Assembly (NCBI GenBank): GCA_016806645.1
Contig: JACSYO010002161.1
Span: forward strand, 335,001-399,000
Origin: Ophiodon elongatus
Lineage: Eukaryota; Chordata; Actinopteri; Perciformes; Hexagrammidae
Length of the DNA stretch: 64,000 nt
Direction: 5' to 3'
Shown: positions 46,800 to 59,840 of the stretch, piece by piece
Layout: each line of letters opens with the position of its first letter
Numbering within the stretch: position 1 is the first letter of the stretch
Program-made: the position numbers and the translations under genes
Notes under the pieces: generated by a model
The model's database searches: none
Told to the model about the DNA's origin: nothing
The model's input: only the letters and a program-made list of their open reading frames with translations

Positions 46800-47463
46800 T
46801 CCATCAATTTTCATCCGCTTATCCGGGGTCGGGTCGCGTTGGCAGCAGGCCTAGCAGAATGACCCAGACTTCCCTCTCACCCGCAACATTTTCCAGCTCA
46901 TTCTGGGGGATCCCGAGGCGTTCCCAGGCCAGCTGGGAGATATAATCCCTCCAGCGTGTTCTAGGTCTTCCCCGGGGTCTCCTACCAGTTGGGCGTGCCC
47001 AGAAAACCTCCAGTAGAAGGCGCCCAGGAGGCATCCTTAGTAGATGACCGAACCACCTCAGCTGACTCCTTTCGATACGAAGGAGTAGCACCTCAACTCC
47101 AAGTTCCCTCCTGATGTCCGAGCTCTATACACTCTCTCTAAGGCTGGGCCCGGCCACCCTACGGAGGAAACTCATTTCGGCCACTTGTATCCGAGACCTC
47201 GTTCTTTCGGTCACGGCCCAGAGTTCGTGACCATAGGTGAGGGTCGGAACGTAGACCGCCCAGTAAATTGAGAGCTTCGCCTTCCGACTCAGCTCCCTCT
47301 TTACCAAGACGGTCCGGTGCAGCGCCTGTTTTACTGCTGGAGCCGCACCGATCCGTCGGTCGTGAACAAGACCCCGAGATACTTGTACTCCTTCGCTTGC
47401 GGTAGGCACTCCGTCCCCACCTGGAGGGAGCAATCCACCGGTTTCCGGCAGAGCACCATGGCC
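46800..47463 (-). mobile_element. RTE-clade LINE 3' fragment
   Basis: Minus-strand frames give the C-terminal part of the same ORF as at 28902: ALHRTVLVKRELSRKAKLSI, YVPTLTYGHELWAVTERTRS, MSFLRRVAGPSLRESV, then RGRPRTRWRDYISQLAWERL, with a degenerate (GGAT)n tail at 46793-46803. A deletion and a frameshift are present. Its 5' side joins a roughly 170-base segment of different origin (47464-47636) that is also present in the 36-kb copy. Confidence 0.86.
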
Positions 47464-47636
47464 TCACGTTCCTTTCTTTCTTAAGTTTTCAGGAACCCTG
47501 TTTTGCCAAAACCTCTGGTCCAGACTGTCCGTGCGCCTCCTCAGGACGAGACCTTTTGGATTCGTTGGAAGTATTTTTCAACATGCATCTGGATTTAATG
47601 AGCAAACATTCAGCATCAGAGTTGAAGAATTAACAT
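47464..47636 (-). repeat. Unidentified segment fused to the 5' side of the RTE fragment
   Basis: In minus orientation it begins TAATTCTTCAACTCTGATGC and ends AAGAAAGGAACGT, immediately before GAGGCCATGGTGCTC of the LINE. The same segment with the same junction is at about 36065-36236 (plus). No coding motif recognised. Confidence 0.75.
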
Positions 47637-47775
47637 TACTGTGATCCATTTGTATGAGCAGTCCATATTAGCAGCAGCTATGAAAAGCGTGCTAACCTCG
47701 ACAACCCGGCTGTGTTCTGTTAGCTGACAGCTATCCTTTCCAGCTAGGCTCCTTACATGTTTGCCGATAACCTAT

Positions 47776-48435
47776 TGTGACGTCATCCATAAAACTCGAG
47801 TTCACCATTTTGGCCGTCACCAGCTTGTTTTTTTGCAACCTGACACGAGGGTGAAGCTAAGTGCAACTGAATGCTGAATCAGACTTTTTAGGCAACCGAA
47901 ATGTTACCTTGTTTTGTTAACATAGTAAGTTAGCTCTCATACAGCTGACAGCGCCGTCCAACCAACAGCGTTGTTGCTGAAGCGGGATCCTCCGCTCCCC
48001 CCTCAGGTCGACCCTGTTAGATCTGTCAGCATGTTTTCTGTATGAACTGCTAGCAGTGTTGGCTGCGAGCCGCCGTCTCAGGCGTCGCCATGTTGAGAGT
48101 CATTGAAACGCTTCCAATCTTGTATAATGCACCTTTACAGTTTTAAGACGAAAACATAGACAACAACGTGCTAGAGGCCTGTCAATCACCTTGTAGCCCC
48201 GCCCTAAAGCATACCCTACTTTATGGTCTATCTGACTCTAAATGGACCATAATTTACTAAATGAACATCATGCTGTATTGAAGAAGACTTGAAACTAGAG
48301 ATTGAGACCATAAACACATGTTTACAATGTTTACTGAGGGAATAAATGAAGAGAGAACTAGTCATTTTCTCATAGACTTCTAAACAACCAGGGGAGTCGC
48401 CCCCTGATGGACATTAGAGAGAATGCAAGTTTACC
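47776..48435 (+). repeat. Dispersed 0.4-0.5 kb repeat family, copy 5
   Basis: The 5' part is diverged and carries extra sequence. The 3' part (CTGTCAATCACCTTGTAGCC, TGACTCTAAATGGACCATAA, CATAGACTTCTAAACAACC) is clear. Intact CTCF-like core at 48396-48410 (minus strand). Confidence 0.72.
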
Positions 48436-49100
48436 GGAGGTTGTCGTTCACTTGAGTTAACTTGAATGCATCCGCTTTGGACAAATTACCGCAGAGGTGT
48501 TCATGATACTAAACATTCGTGAAGAACATATTCTTCCTCCCGTGCATGATCATGTTTTGATTCAGAGAGGAGTTCTACAATGAAACAAGATTCAACCCAT
48601 TGAAAATAGTAAGCAAATATAAATGTATATGTATAACCACCACTGTACTCTTTTTGAAGATGTGCTTCTTTGAAGAAATATAGCAATGCAGAAAGGACAC
48701 ACATACACAGTGGAAAAAACACAGATCTATCCTCACAAACAGACCACCGTTGGCTTAAACCCGGTTAGATGGTGAACTGATGACGCTGTGCGTAATCTGC
48801 TTTCTGAGAGTTCACTCACCCATCTGAGGTGAAAAGCAATCACTCAGCAACCCCATTACTTCCTCCGTCCCCATCTCTTTGTCTCACTGAGTGGATGTCT
48901 GCATGCTATTGTTTTCAGATTACAGACACATAAGTCAATCTTCCGCTTCCATACACCGGTGCTTTTTAATTTACTGTAAATGGCAATAGTGATACAAACG
49001 TACCTTGTTTCTACAGGACAGTGATCTGATTAAAGGAGTCACTCTTAAGGTTCGGTCAGTTGGAGCAAAGTCAAGCTCACATTCAATTCTACCCACAATA
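48436..49100. other. znrf1: ZNRF1 intron 1, nothing recognised
   Basis: No feature seen. Confidence 0.4.
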
Positions 49101-49397
49101 TGGTAAATGGACCTGTTCTTGTATAGATCTTTTCTAGTCTTCCGACCACTCAAAGCTCTTGAACACTATATGACATCATACACCTATTCATACACTGATG
49201 ACAGTGGCTAAGGTGCCACCTGCCCATCAGGAGTAGATAACATTCATACTCATTCACACACCGTAGACACAGCTACGGGACACATTTGGGGTTAAGTGTC
49301 TTGCCGAAGGACACGTCGACATGGCCTAGTGGAGCCGGGGATAGAACTGCTGATCCTCTGATTGAAGGACGACCCTGCTCACCACTGATCCACTGTC
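49101..49397 (-). mobile_element. tRNA-derived SINE, copy 5
   Basis: Same family as 41491. The tRNA-like head is mutated (B box reads CAGTTCTATCCCC in minus orientation); central block and 3' end are clear. Confidence 0.8.
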
Positions 49398-50015
49398 ATC
49401 ACAAAACAATTACGGTGTTCAAAAATGGCATATTTCTTCAGACACATGGTTGCATAGTTGTTTAGTTATGGTGATAAAGCTGCTTGAAAGTCACATCTGA
49501 CAATAAAAGGTTATCTGACCTATTAGAACCATAATGGGTCTTCCGGCTTGTCCCGATAGAAGTACCCTTCTTGGTTCCTGATAAAACATAATATAATTTC
49601 CAGCTGGAGCCCTTTCAGAGTGTTCTACCCAGAACCATTTGTGAAAGGTTCCACCCAGTATCCCCTATGGTCCCTGAGGTTCTACAGAGAACCCCTTTCT
49701 AGTGTAATGGTGTTATCTTTGAATAATGATCAAATAGTTCCAAGTAATTATCAAATTGTATTTTTGCTTGAAATGCTGATCCCTGCCCAGAACACTCTGG
49801 GGGTTCTATTCAGAACATTTCAACCATCTCAGGGTGTTAACCTGAACTAACCCATGGGTATCTACTTAGAACCATTTTAAGTTCCACGGGTTTCATTTAG
49901 AACCCAATCATTTCCTTTTATATGCCTTTCTCCACATTAACCAGCAGCCACATCCAGCAGCTTTCGGCCTTGCTGCCCAACAACCTAGCCTAACCCATAA
50001 CCATTGGAGGCCAAT

Positions 50016-50510
50016 GCCAAACCTCAACCATTCAAGATCAATGCCTAACCTCAACCATTCAAGATCAATGCCTAATCTCAACCATTCAAGATCAATGCCT
50101 AACCTCAACCATTCAAGATCAATGCCTAACCTCAACCATTCAAGATCAATGCCTAACCTCAACCATTCAAGATCAATGCCTAACCTCAACCATTCAAGAT
50201 CAATGCCTAACCTCAACCATTCAAGATCAATGTCTAACCTCAACCATTCAATATCAATGCCTAACCTCAACCATTCAAGATCAATGTCTAACCTCAACCA
50301 TTCAAGATCAATGCCTAACCTCAACCATTCAAGATCAATGTATAACCTCAACCATTCAAGATCAATACCTAACTTTAATTATTCAAGATCAATGCCTAAC
50401 TTTAATCATTCAAGATCAATGCCTAACCTTAATCTATTAAAATCAATGCCTAACTTTAATCTATTAAGATCAATGCCTAACCTTAACCATCTCGCGACAG
50501 TTTCACGACT
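50016..50510. repeat. 27-bp minisatellite, about 18 copies
   Basis: The unit, starting AATGCCTAACCTCAACCATT, repeats head to tail with increasing divergence to the right. Because 27 is a multiple of 3 and the unit lacks stops, one forward frame (PNLNHSRSM repeats) and one reverse frame (LGIDLEWLR repeats) stay open. No promoter, splice or domain signal suggests a real protein. Confidence 0.93.
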
Positions 50511-53500
50511 TGTGGGTTACTTCTAGACACAAGCCCTTTTTTGTATGTCATACCCCTGTTTCTCTCCCCTTGTTTCCTGTTTGCCTCTTCACTGTCAACT
50601 CTTATCCGTGTCTGAGATCTCAGCCTTCACCCCAATACAATGGAGGTCGATAGAAATTTTTTAAAAATGTAGAAAAAGACATTCAAATATAACAGTAACA
50701 GTCTAAATCATCTTGCCCGTAATCCATACTTCCCCATGAACACTTTTTTATTGGATCTATAGATAGAACCTCTAAATGCTGTATGTCCTACTTGTAAGGA
50801 TGCAGCCATGGGATGAGCAGGCAGAAAAGAAAAACCTCCTCCAGTTCTCTCCGGCAGAGAGAATGATTAAGGGTCTGCGGCCTGAAATAACTCTTTCTCG
50901 CTGCTGCTCGGCCTGTGCTTGCATCATCGGGTTTAGGATTTGGAGGGATGAAAAAGAGCCTTCCCACCAGATTCAGATTGTTGACAAGCGCACATAGACG
51001 TACTCCAACATATACATGGGGTCGAGGCTGAAAGCAGCGAAGTGCTTCTTTAGGCACAGAAATAAATCATCCTCCCACACACGCACTGCCGCAGCACACA
51101 AACAAATAAATACGCAGCTGATACATCACATACGTGGGCCACGCGGGGCCACACAGCTAGAGCGACCAGCACTCACACAGTCGGCTGGATGTTGTGGCTG
51201 GATTTCACGGCCGAACACAGGGATTGGGGGAACATCTGTGCCGCTGAACTGGTTGCGGGATTCGAGAATATAGGTCAGCACTGCAATTTATTCCTCTGCC
51301 TCTCTCTCCCACACACACACACACACACACACACACATTCACACTCTCCCCATCTTCCTCCCTGTTAGCTCAGCGCAGTGCATACACAGAGGAGGCATAT
51401 GAGGACACACACATACACATTCTGCATACATACAAGGGCAGAATGATGTGACGGAGAGACTGCGAGCGAGGTTTGGAGATGGGTTTTTGTTGCTGTGATA
51501 ACGACACTGCTGTTTTCCTAGACGCGCACGGGACCCGCGTGCACGCTGTGACACACACACACACACACACTTCACTCACCTTTGCAAATGTCGCCTCAAC
51601 CTCACTATTCCCTTCCTGGCTGACTTTCGCTGCATGCACACACACAAATGCTATTTACACACACGTTTGCAGGAGAAAAAAAAGGCAGAGCATAAGGTCA
51701 GGAAAAAGAGAGATGGAGTGATGAAAAGGAGGAGAAGACAGTATCTTTTTGATACGTTCACTGCTTGGACCTGAAATGGTCCCTACAAGCAGTAATGTGA
51801 AAGGTATGAAGGGTATCAAAGGTTGCATCAGGAGTGTGGCTGCATGTCAACACCGTAATATGTACTGCAATTGCTATGGGCTGGCCAATTATGAGCGGTA
51901 AGGGCTTCGGCGGTCGCCGTGACAGTCGGTAGGCAAGGCGACTGTTGCCATGGACGGCGCCTAAATGTCGTCATGGCAGAGCAAAAAAGACTTTCTAAAG
52001 ATAACCCTCTGACTTTGGGCAGCGACCAGAGCAGGGACAGGTAGCAACATTTACACAGGCTATGTTCTACATCTAGAGACTACTGCACTACAGCTGACTG
52101 TCAGTGGGTTACATTAGGGCTACAGAAAAATACCCATCATGCAACGGCAGATGGTTCAATTTGGCACAATGTAGTTATTTTGTGTTGCAGTGACTTTCCT
52201 GCTTTATCCACTTCTCCTTGTTTTGTCTCTTTCTACTTAAGTAAGTGATGCCCTGCATTTCCCAGAATCCCCTTTAATAATCCAACAGGGAAGGAGCACA
52301 CACTTGCTGCAAACGATAATTCCCACAGAAAACTGTTCTTGTCTCGTGATCAGTCAATTACAGAAAGTTAATTGTAGCAACTGTGATCATTATCATTTTC
52401 AAAGCAAATTGCCCAAAAAAACGACCAAACAAAATGCTGCTAATCTAACAAATCTTGAATTGGATGTGTTTGGGTTTGGATGGCCAAAATAAGCAGTTGG
52501 AAGACTTCAGAATGAATGATTCATTGAAAAAATAATCAGCAGATTTATTGATAAAGGAATGAAAATGAAAATAATTGTTATTTGTAGCTCCAAGCTACTC
52601 ATATTAAATATATGGCATTTGCTGTGTGCAATACAGTAGCCGGTCTGTTTTCTTCTTCTGAAGGTTCATGTTTAATTTCATAAAAGTACGTTCGTGTTTC
52701 TCGCCAAGAGCTACATTTCTTACATACATTTCTTCCAAGATTTCATTGGAACGCATCAAGTTCAAATGTACCATCGCCCAATACCCATTTTCACCGAATA
52801 GAGCTTGAACGCATCATAATGTAACTCAATGCAACCTCCGTTAGTTGTTAGCTCTGTCATTGAGCCAAAGCAGGACTGTGCTGCCCACCGGCTGCTAACA
52901 GCTAACACTAACTAGCGCACCTCCTGCTGGTTTCAATACTGATTTGTTGTTCTTAATGTTGCAAACAGGTACATTGTCTACTGGCGACTGATACCCTGTA
53001 CCTATGCTATTTATTGTAGAAAGAGCAGCTACGTCACGTTTTCAGAACTTTGGCATCATCTTGATACCAAAGTATGGATTCCCGTCTCATTCCTACAAGG
53101 CAGCCATTACTCCACTATGTCTTTACATTACAAACAGGTGTATGCTGCTCTGTTAATGCTCTGAATCACGCATGTCATGGAGAACCTTTTAATTAGTGAG
53201 CTTCAGAGGTGCCGTTTCCCCTGCTCTCAGTCTTTGTGCTAAGCTAAGCTAATTGGCTGCTGGCACCAGCTACATATTTAGCACACAGACGTGGGAGTGT
53301 TATTGATCTTCTCATCTAATTCTCAGCAAGAAAGCAAATAAGTGTATTTCTCAAATGTTGCACCCAGAATCCAAGGTGAGTACTTTGGATTCTGGGTAAT
53401 TTGACTGACACTTTTACTTTTTTTTTAATTTTTTTTTTTTTTTAGATGAGTTGATGAATTAATTGCTAATAAAATCCAATACAAACTGAGACTTAACATA

Positions 53501-54646
53501 ATAGTTAGTTTGAGTATTGCTGGTGTGATCGCTCATCTTTACCAGATGACTGTTGAGGGCACGTGCGGCTGCACTGTGATTGGTGTTCAGACCAAGTTAT
53601 GTTCACCGTGTTGTTTACTGATCGCTGTCGGGCCCGCTGGGCTCTCTGGAGAGACGGCCTCTGAGGGGTTGATGGAGCATTCAGGGACTCTCTCGGGGGA
53701 AAAAACATCCTAATTTAACTCCCGGTGACGGCGGATCATACGGACCCAGAGCACAGGCCGCACTGTCTCCAAGCTGTGGCCCTGTCCTTTCTCTCTGTAT
53801 AATTAAACATTTCTCCCCCCCAACCCCCATTTCACCTCTCTCCTCCCTCTGCCTCACCTCCATCTAAGGTCACGTTACCTCTCAGTGAGACAAACACAAC
53901 AATAGACATGTTTCTCATTTTTTTCTGTTTCTGTTACGCTCTCCTCTCTCCAACACCCCCAGCCTCCATCCTCTCCTCCATCTGCATCTCTCTCAGTCTA
54001 TTTTTCTCTTTATCTTGTGCTGTCCTGTTCCCATGGAAACTGCCGGTCTTTCCGGTAAGGTAAGGAGAGTTTTGTTGGAGAGAGTTGCTCTCGCTGTAAG
54101 TTGTGATGTAATCAAGCCAACGGTTTCCAGGGCTGCCGTTTATGGTCATGTCAGTGGTAGGCTGCCGACGATCCGGCTTCCTCCTGTCTGTCTGTGGCAC
54201 AGCGAGGCTCTCTGAGGTGGAGGGTGTGTGTGTGTTTGTGAGAGAGAAAGGTATACCACAAATACTGCTGTCTCATCCACTTATTGTCGCCAGCGTCTGT
54301 CTGTGTATGTACTGCTCTATTTACGGAGCTCTGAATGCAGCTCCTGCTGCTACAAGATGGAGCTGACAAAAGGAACCTGGTTACAGTTAAAGGTGGAGCA
54401 ACATGAGTACAACTGCATTAAAAAGACAACATCATCACAAATAATGAAAATACCAGGATGTGAAATCCAGAGCGTAAATATCCTGAAGACATTTGTTAAA
54501 AAAAACAGGAGCCTGTAAGTCTTAGAGGATCATTTTGGTGTATTACATCAAGAAGAAGAAGAGTTTACAGCCATTCTAGCAGTTATTTGAGGCAGCCAGG
54601 CCACAACTTCCAGTTCTGATAAGTGAAGCCAATGCTGAAGTGTCTT
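50511..54646. other. znrf1: ZNRF1 intron 1, simple repeats only
   Basis: Contains a (CA)n run at 51310-51337, a short (CA)n at 51551-51570, a T-rich run at 53417-53443 and a 13-bp hairpin at 53362-53397. No gene recognised. Confidence 0.4.
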
Positions 54647-55112
54647 AAAACCTGCATTCTCTCTACTGTCCACCAGGGGGCGACTCCTCTGGTTGTATAG
54701 AAGTCTATGAGAAAATGACTCTACTTCTAAACATTGTAAACATGAGTTTATGGTCTCAATCTCTAGTTTCAAGTCTTCTTAAATACAGCATGATGTTCAT
54801 TTAGTAAATTATGGTCCATTTAGAGTCAAACAGACCATAAAGTAGGGTATGCTTTAGGGCGGGGCTACAAGGTGATTGACAGTTCGCTACAACGGCATTG
54901 TCCATGTTTTTGTTACCTTTAACACTTATTAAGTAAAAAATGTTGTATTCAGCGTTTGAACGTACTTAGCTCCACCCTCTCGCGTCACTTCTAGCTTGCG
55001 AAAAACCAAGATGGCGACCAAAATGCGAAACTCAAGGCTTCAAAACAGCAGACCACAAACCAATGGGTGACGTCACAATGACTACGTCCACCTCTTCTAT
55101 ACATTCTATGGC
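54647..55112 (-). repeat. Dispersed 0.4-0.5 kb repeat family, copy 6 (full length)
   Basis: Reverse orientation copy, from AACCTGCATTCTCTCTACTG to CTTCTATACATTCTATGGCC. It carries the best CTCF-like core of the family, CCACCAGGGGGCGAC, at 54670-54684. Confidence 0.85.
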
Positions 55113-57633
55113 CTGACCTGAGGTAATGATGTCAGCCAGGGTTTTCCACTGCATACAATGTCCAGCAGGGTGGAAACAGAAGCCTGCTGGGGGTGGGGGT
55201 GTGGGAGACACACACATTAAACAAGGGGTCAAGATGTCCTCCCTGAGTCAAACGCTACATTTCCTGCATTCTGGTGAATTTGTTTGAGCCCAATTTATGG
55301 TGGAAATAAACCCAAGCTGTCTTGAAACACGGACCCCTTCTCACTCATCATGCGTTGTGGGTGTGGGTTATTTGCCACGTAATCACCATTCATTTCTATA
55401 CAACCAATGTGTTTATGATTAAATTATTTAGTAGAGCACAGTGAAAAAATACACTGTTACAATTAAAAGTCTTGCATTAAAAATGTATTTGCATCCAATT
55501 ATACTTACAGTACCAAGTAAATGTATACTCATTATGCAGGATGGCCCATTTCTAAAAGTATATTTACAGTAGGCTTATATCATTAGATTATCATTTTTTA
55601 TGCATTAATGTGTTCATCCTTTTAATGTTGCAGCTACTAAAGGTGGAGCTCATTTGAACTACTTTATATACTTAATAATTATGCTATATACTACTTAATA
55701 ATACATTGTAGTTTATTAGTTGATTCATATTTTGTATTGATAATCTCAAACTGTAAAGTACCCTAACTAGCAACTAATATTGTCAAATAAATGTAGTAAA
55801 GTTAAAAGTACAATAGTGGAGTAGAAGTATAAAGTTATATGAAGTGGGTAGAACCTCAAAATGGAAGTTAAGTACAGTACTTGAGTACATGTACTTAGTT
55901 ACATTCCACCACTGCTAGAGAACAGAATTGTTTACAAGAGCACAAAGTTCTTCATAGATCTAACATCTTGATTTTTTCTTTTTATCTCCATTTAACTTTA
56001 AAAAGAGCAACATTTCATGCCCCCTCTCGACGGTCCAAGGTCCACCCCCGTAGAGTCAAAAGGTCCTGTGTCAAACACTGTCAGGCTGTTATGTGTCTGT
56101 TCCAGACCCGGCAGACCAATAGTACTCAGCACAGTTTCCCTTTGCAGAAAGGGATTCTTATATACACTTTAGCTTTCACCTTGAAGTAGGTGGATAGTCT
56201 TTGTTAAATTCTTGGCTTGTTTATAATCTGAGGCTCTGACTGCTCGTGTTTCTTGCCCCATTGGACGCTGTAAGCAATTTCATTAGTTAGCACAATGTCA
56301 TTAAACATTATTAGAAATGATGGGCAAAGCTTCAAATTAGACCAAAATCATTCAAATTCCGAATTTCTTGAAGAATATATTGCATCTATGGATAACCAAA
56401 AATGGGCAGAACCTAAAACCTTAACATTTCCATAACAGCAGGTGATCACCGATCGCTTAAGATAGGTGAAAGGAGGAACAGAAAATGACTTTCATCTCAA
56501 TAATAGTATTTCTGGTATCTTGTTCCCGAGCTGCAGATCAAAGATGTTTACAAGTCAGACGGAAAATATACTTTTCTGTCACCTTCATATCTCGTCTTCA
56601 CTCGCAGCTCCCGTTCATGCACTTTTCTTGTATCTCAACATTTGGAATTTTGTTGTTTTTACGGACTACGTGTCATTATTAAACACTGACATTCTCCTCC
56701 CCTCCCGTCCTTCCTTCTCCCTGGTTGGCTGTAGCAGTGTGACTATATTTGCTCTGTAGTATTAATGGTGTCTTCTCTCTGATCCGTCTGCCTAACACCG
56801 CCTGCCTGGAGTGCCTCTGTGTGTTAAATCTCCCCCTTCAGTCTGCCATGCCACAGAGCTAAACCCCCCCAGAGTGGCTTTGTTGTGCTCCTGCAGTAGT
56901 ATCTCTGCCTCCAGCCTGTCTGCCATAGAGCTGAATCTCTGTGTGCATCTGCAGCTGAATCAGTCCCCGACTTCCCCGCCACATAGCTAAAAAACTCATT
57001 TTAGTCTTTTTCCTGAATTCAAACAGAAATGGACAAAGGCTTTCCCTGAGCGGGTGGAGCTGATCAGGTCCTCAGTTTACCTTGCCTTCAGTGACTTGGC
57101 GCTGTGCATTTGCCTATCGGACATTTTGGTCTTGATCTTGCACTTAAAAAGGCGCATTTAGTCTTTTTGCGTTTCTAATTTTGCTGTAAGAGAAGTTCCC
57201 GTAGACTACTCCCCACTCTACATACCAACCTGTACAAGATCACTGAACACGGACCCCATTGACTCCCATACAAACATGCACACACACACACACACACTAC
57301 GTAATCCAATCTAATATATACCCCGGGACTCTTATCACATCATCACATACGTCATGGTAACTGCTTTTTTGTTATTGTCTGTATGTCTGTCTATTATGTC
57401 TGTCTTTTATGTATTTTATTTTGTCACATTTATTCACCAATAAAGGAAAAACTAAAAAAGACTGTAGTAAAAGAGTATTTTATATATATAAGCAAGGTTC
57501 TAGTTATTTTATGTCATTCTTTTCTATACATTTTTTCTATAATTTAAGATTTAATAATCCAGACTGTTGGAAGATGTTTCTCATTTTAAAGGATTAAAAT
57601 GCAGAAAGAAAGCACCCGTAAGAGTATTTTATT

Positions 57634-57682
<49 letters not shown>

Positions 57683-58302
57683 CCCTAACCCTTTTTATTG
57701 CAAATTCTACAGAGTGCTAACGTCCCGTAGACAAAGTAGTGGTCGGCGACATTCAAATATATTTAACACCTTTCAATATGTGTTCAGAGATTAAGTGAAT
57801 ATTTGACCGCTGGACTGTTTGTGCAGTCTGTGTTTATGCACCTCAAACAGCCAATGTTCTAAATGTACAGATGTTAGCTGTAGCAGTCTAGCTAGCATGC
57901 TAACATTTGCTAATGGCTGAGTCACGCAACATCAAATCTCTGTAAACAGATTCTGCATTAACATGTAGAATCTGTAAGCAACAGGATAACATTTTGGTAC
58001 CGGAAAGTGTTTGGCTTTGTAGTCCGAGTAGTATTGACCAATCACGTTGGAGCAGGCAAAAGAGCAAAAGAGGCGGAAAGAACGAGTTTTCTGAAATGCA
58101 TTGTCGTTTAGCTTGTAAACTGGCTACCTCCGAAACAGTCCGGTCACCTCCAACTGCAGTCTCCCATCTCAAGTCCATATCAGAAAAGCAAGTCTTGGCC
58201 CGGCTATCTGCTTGCTGTTGCTGCCGTTGTCAGACCGATAGGGTGGGTCTCCAACATTGCACAATGGCAATTTCATCAATTGAAAATGAAATGGAACACT
58301 AA
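55113..58302. other. znrf1: ZNRF1 intron 1, nothing recognised
   Basis: (AT)n run at 57642-57681 followed by two telomere-like CCCTAA units. No gene seen. Confidence 0.4.
57642..57681. repeat. (AT)n microsatellite
   Basis: About 20 uninterrupted units. Confidence 0.95.
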
Positions 58303-58886
58303 TGCTGCGTTCACACCAAAAGCGGTGCAAATTTTTCGCGCGAGTAGATTACATACAAAGTCAATGCACAGACGCGAAATGGTTGCGAATACGCGAATTT
58401 TCCGCCGGGCGCCGCAAATGGCGCGGCGCCTATGGCGCGGCGCCTATGGCGCAACGCAAATAATTTGCTTATTCACGTGACGCTGAGTTGCGAAAGCCAA
58501 TCAGCGTTGAGAAGCTCCGCCTGTCATCACCGCCGTCCTGCCGTTGCTGATCAGAAACTATGGAGGAGAAGTCGATAGTCTGGAAGCGGCAGTCCTCCAG
58601 ACGCAGCTCCTGGAGAAGCTGGGTGCGACTACGGATAATGTTATGAACCGAGACATGAGGGCATTTGATGTTCCAACGTTTGTGAGACTTCCACAACATG
58701 TACAAAGCAGAACTAGTGGTTATTTCTTTCACGGTGGATGGCAGAAGGGAACTATTTCCACGGAGATAAGCCACGCCCCCTCTCCGGCGGCGAGTCTAGT
58801 GCGAAAAAGCGAAATAACCACAAATAGTCCGGCGAATAAACTCACGAAAAAAAGCGTTGCGAAAAAAAGCGTGTGTGAACGCACCT
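58303..58886. mobile_element. PIF/Harbinger-like non-autonomous DNA transposon
   Basis: The left end TGCTGCGTTCACAC and the right end GTGTGAACGCACC form inverted terminal repeats (core TGCGTTCACAC) about 0.58 kb apart. They are flanked by TAA and TTA, compatible with the 3-bp TWA target site of PIF/Harbinger with one mismatch. The subterminal CpG-rich sequence (CGCGAA-type motifs) is typical of such fish elements. The internal frames are broken and no complete transposase is present. Confidence 0.7.
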
Positions 58887-59099
58887 TAAGTCAAGCTGGA
58901 CGAGGAAATTTCAACAACAACTGTAATGATTACAGAGAAATCGCCCAAGTGAGCCCATCATACAATGTGATGGATGACAACTTATGAACATGAGATCGTT
59001 GGTGGACAGCACTTTGTTCATTACGATCAACGAGTAACAGGGAATATCCATGGCTCAGATTACCTGTTGCCGCAACTGGAAAACAGACGGGACAAAGGA

Positions 59100-59840
59100 A
59101 ACAAGGGTTGCAGGCCGGGGGAGGCGGTTCTTCCAGGACCAACGATGAGCTCGATGAACTCAGGAGCAGGATGGCGTTTCAACTGGACACTAAGAACTGC
59201 TACATTGTGGTTTTCACAGAGACATGGTTCAACCATTTGATCCCGGACTGATTCATGACAAACAACCAGTGGTGCTCAGGTGTGGAGATGGTCTACGGGC
59301 TGTTCTCCTAAAGTAGAGCACCGTATGATTGGATGCCCTCCCTATTATCTCCAGAGAGTTTACGTTGGTCATACATTCGGTACATTCCACTACATTTTAC
59401 CAAACGCAGAGTTCACGGCCGGAGGGTTGCTTTTATTGTGGACTGAGAATCTAACAACGCCGAGCCTCCCTCGTCCCCCTTCGGCAGATGTGATCACGTC
59501 TCAGTTTTGCTTTTGCTTATAGGTAGAAACTCAAACATGACACACCTGGCGCTGGTTTGACCAATCACACTCGACCCTACATCCCTGCTTCAGCACGACG
59601 GAGTGGTATGTGTTTCAGGACAACAACACATACACAGAGCCGGTGATTAGCTACATCGGCAACGGCTTTGCACAGAGGACTACTGTACGGATATTCCTAA
59701 ATCAGAAGCCCTGGGTTAACGGGGAAGTCTGTGCCAAACTTAAAGAAGGTACCATCGCTTACAACTTGATGAGAGCTATTAGCAGTGCTAAGAGACAACA
59801 CAGGGACAAAGCGTCTAACTACCAGGGCTCAAACGCTTTC
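59100..59840 (+). mobile_element. LINE ORF2 endonuclease-region fragment (L2/Rex1 group)
   Basis: Successive frames give DELDELRSRMAFQLDTKNCY followed by VVFTETWFNHLIPD (apurinic-type endonuclease core), then CPPYYLQR with a YILPN motif, then TVRIFLNQKPWVNGEVCAKL with MRAISSAKRQHRDKA. This order matches the endonuclease and linker of L2/Rex1-group fish LINEs. Several frameshifts; no RT remains. Confidence 0.78.

Noticed and set aside
50016..50510. Possible CRISPR-like array of 27-bp repeats
   Set aside because: Units are contiguous with no spacers, in a vertebrate intron; it is a minisatellite.
57682..57694. Telomere-like CCCTAA units after the (AT)n run
   Set aside because: Only two units; too short for an interstitial telomeric repeat and explained by microsatellite drift.
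58544..58987. 147-codon frame across the Harbinger-like element
   Set aside because: Crosses the element boundary and lacks transposase catalytic motifs; not a gene.
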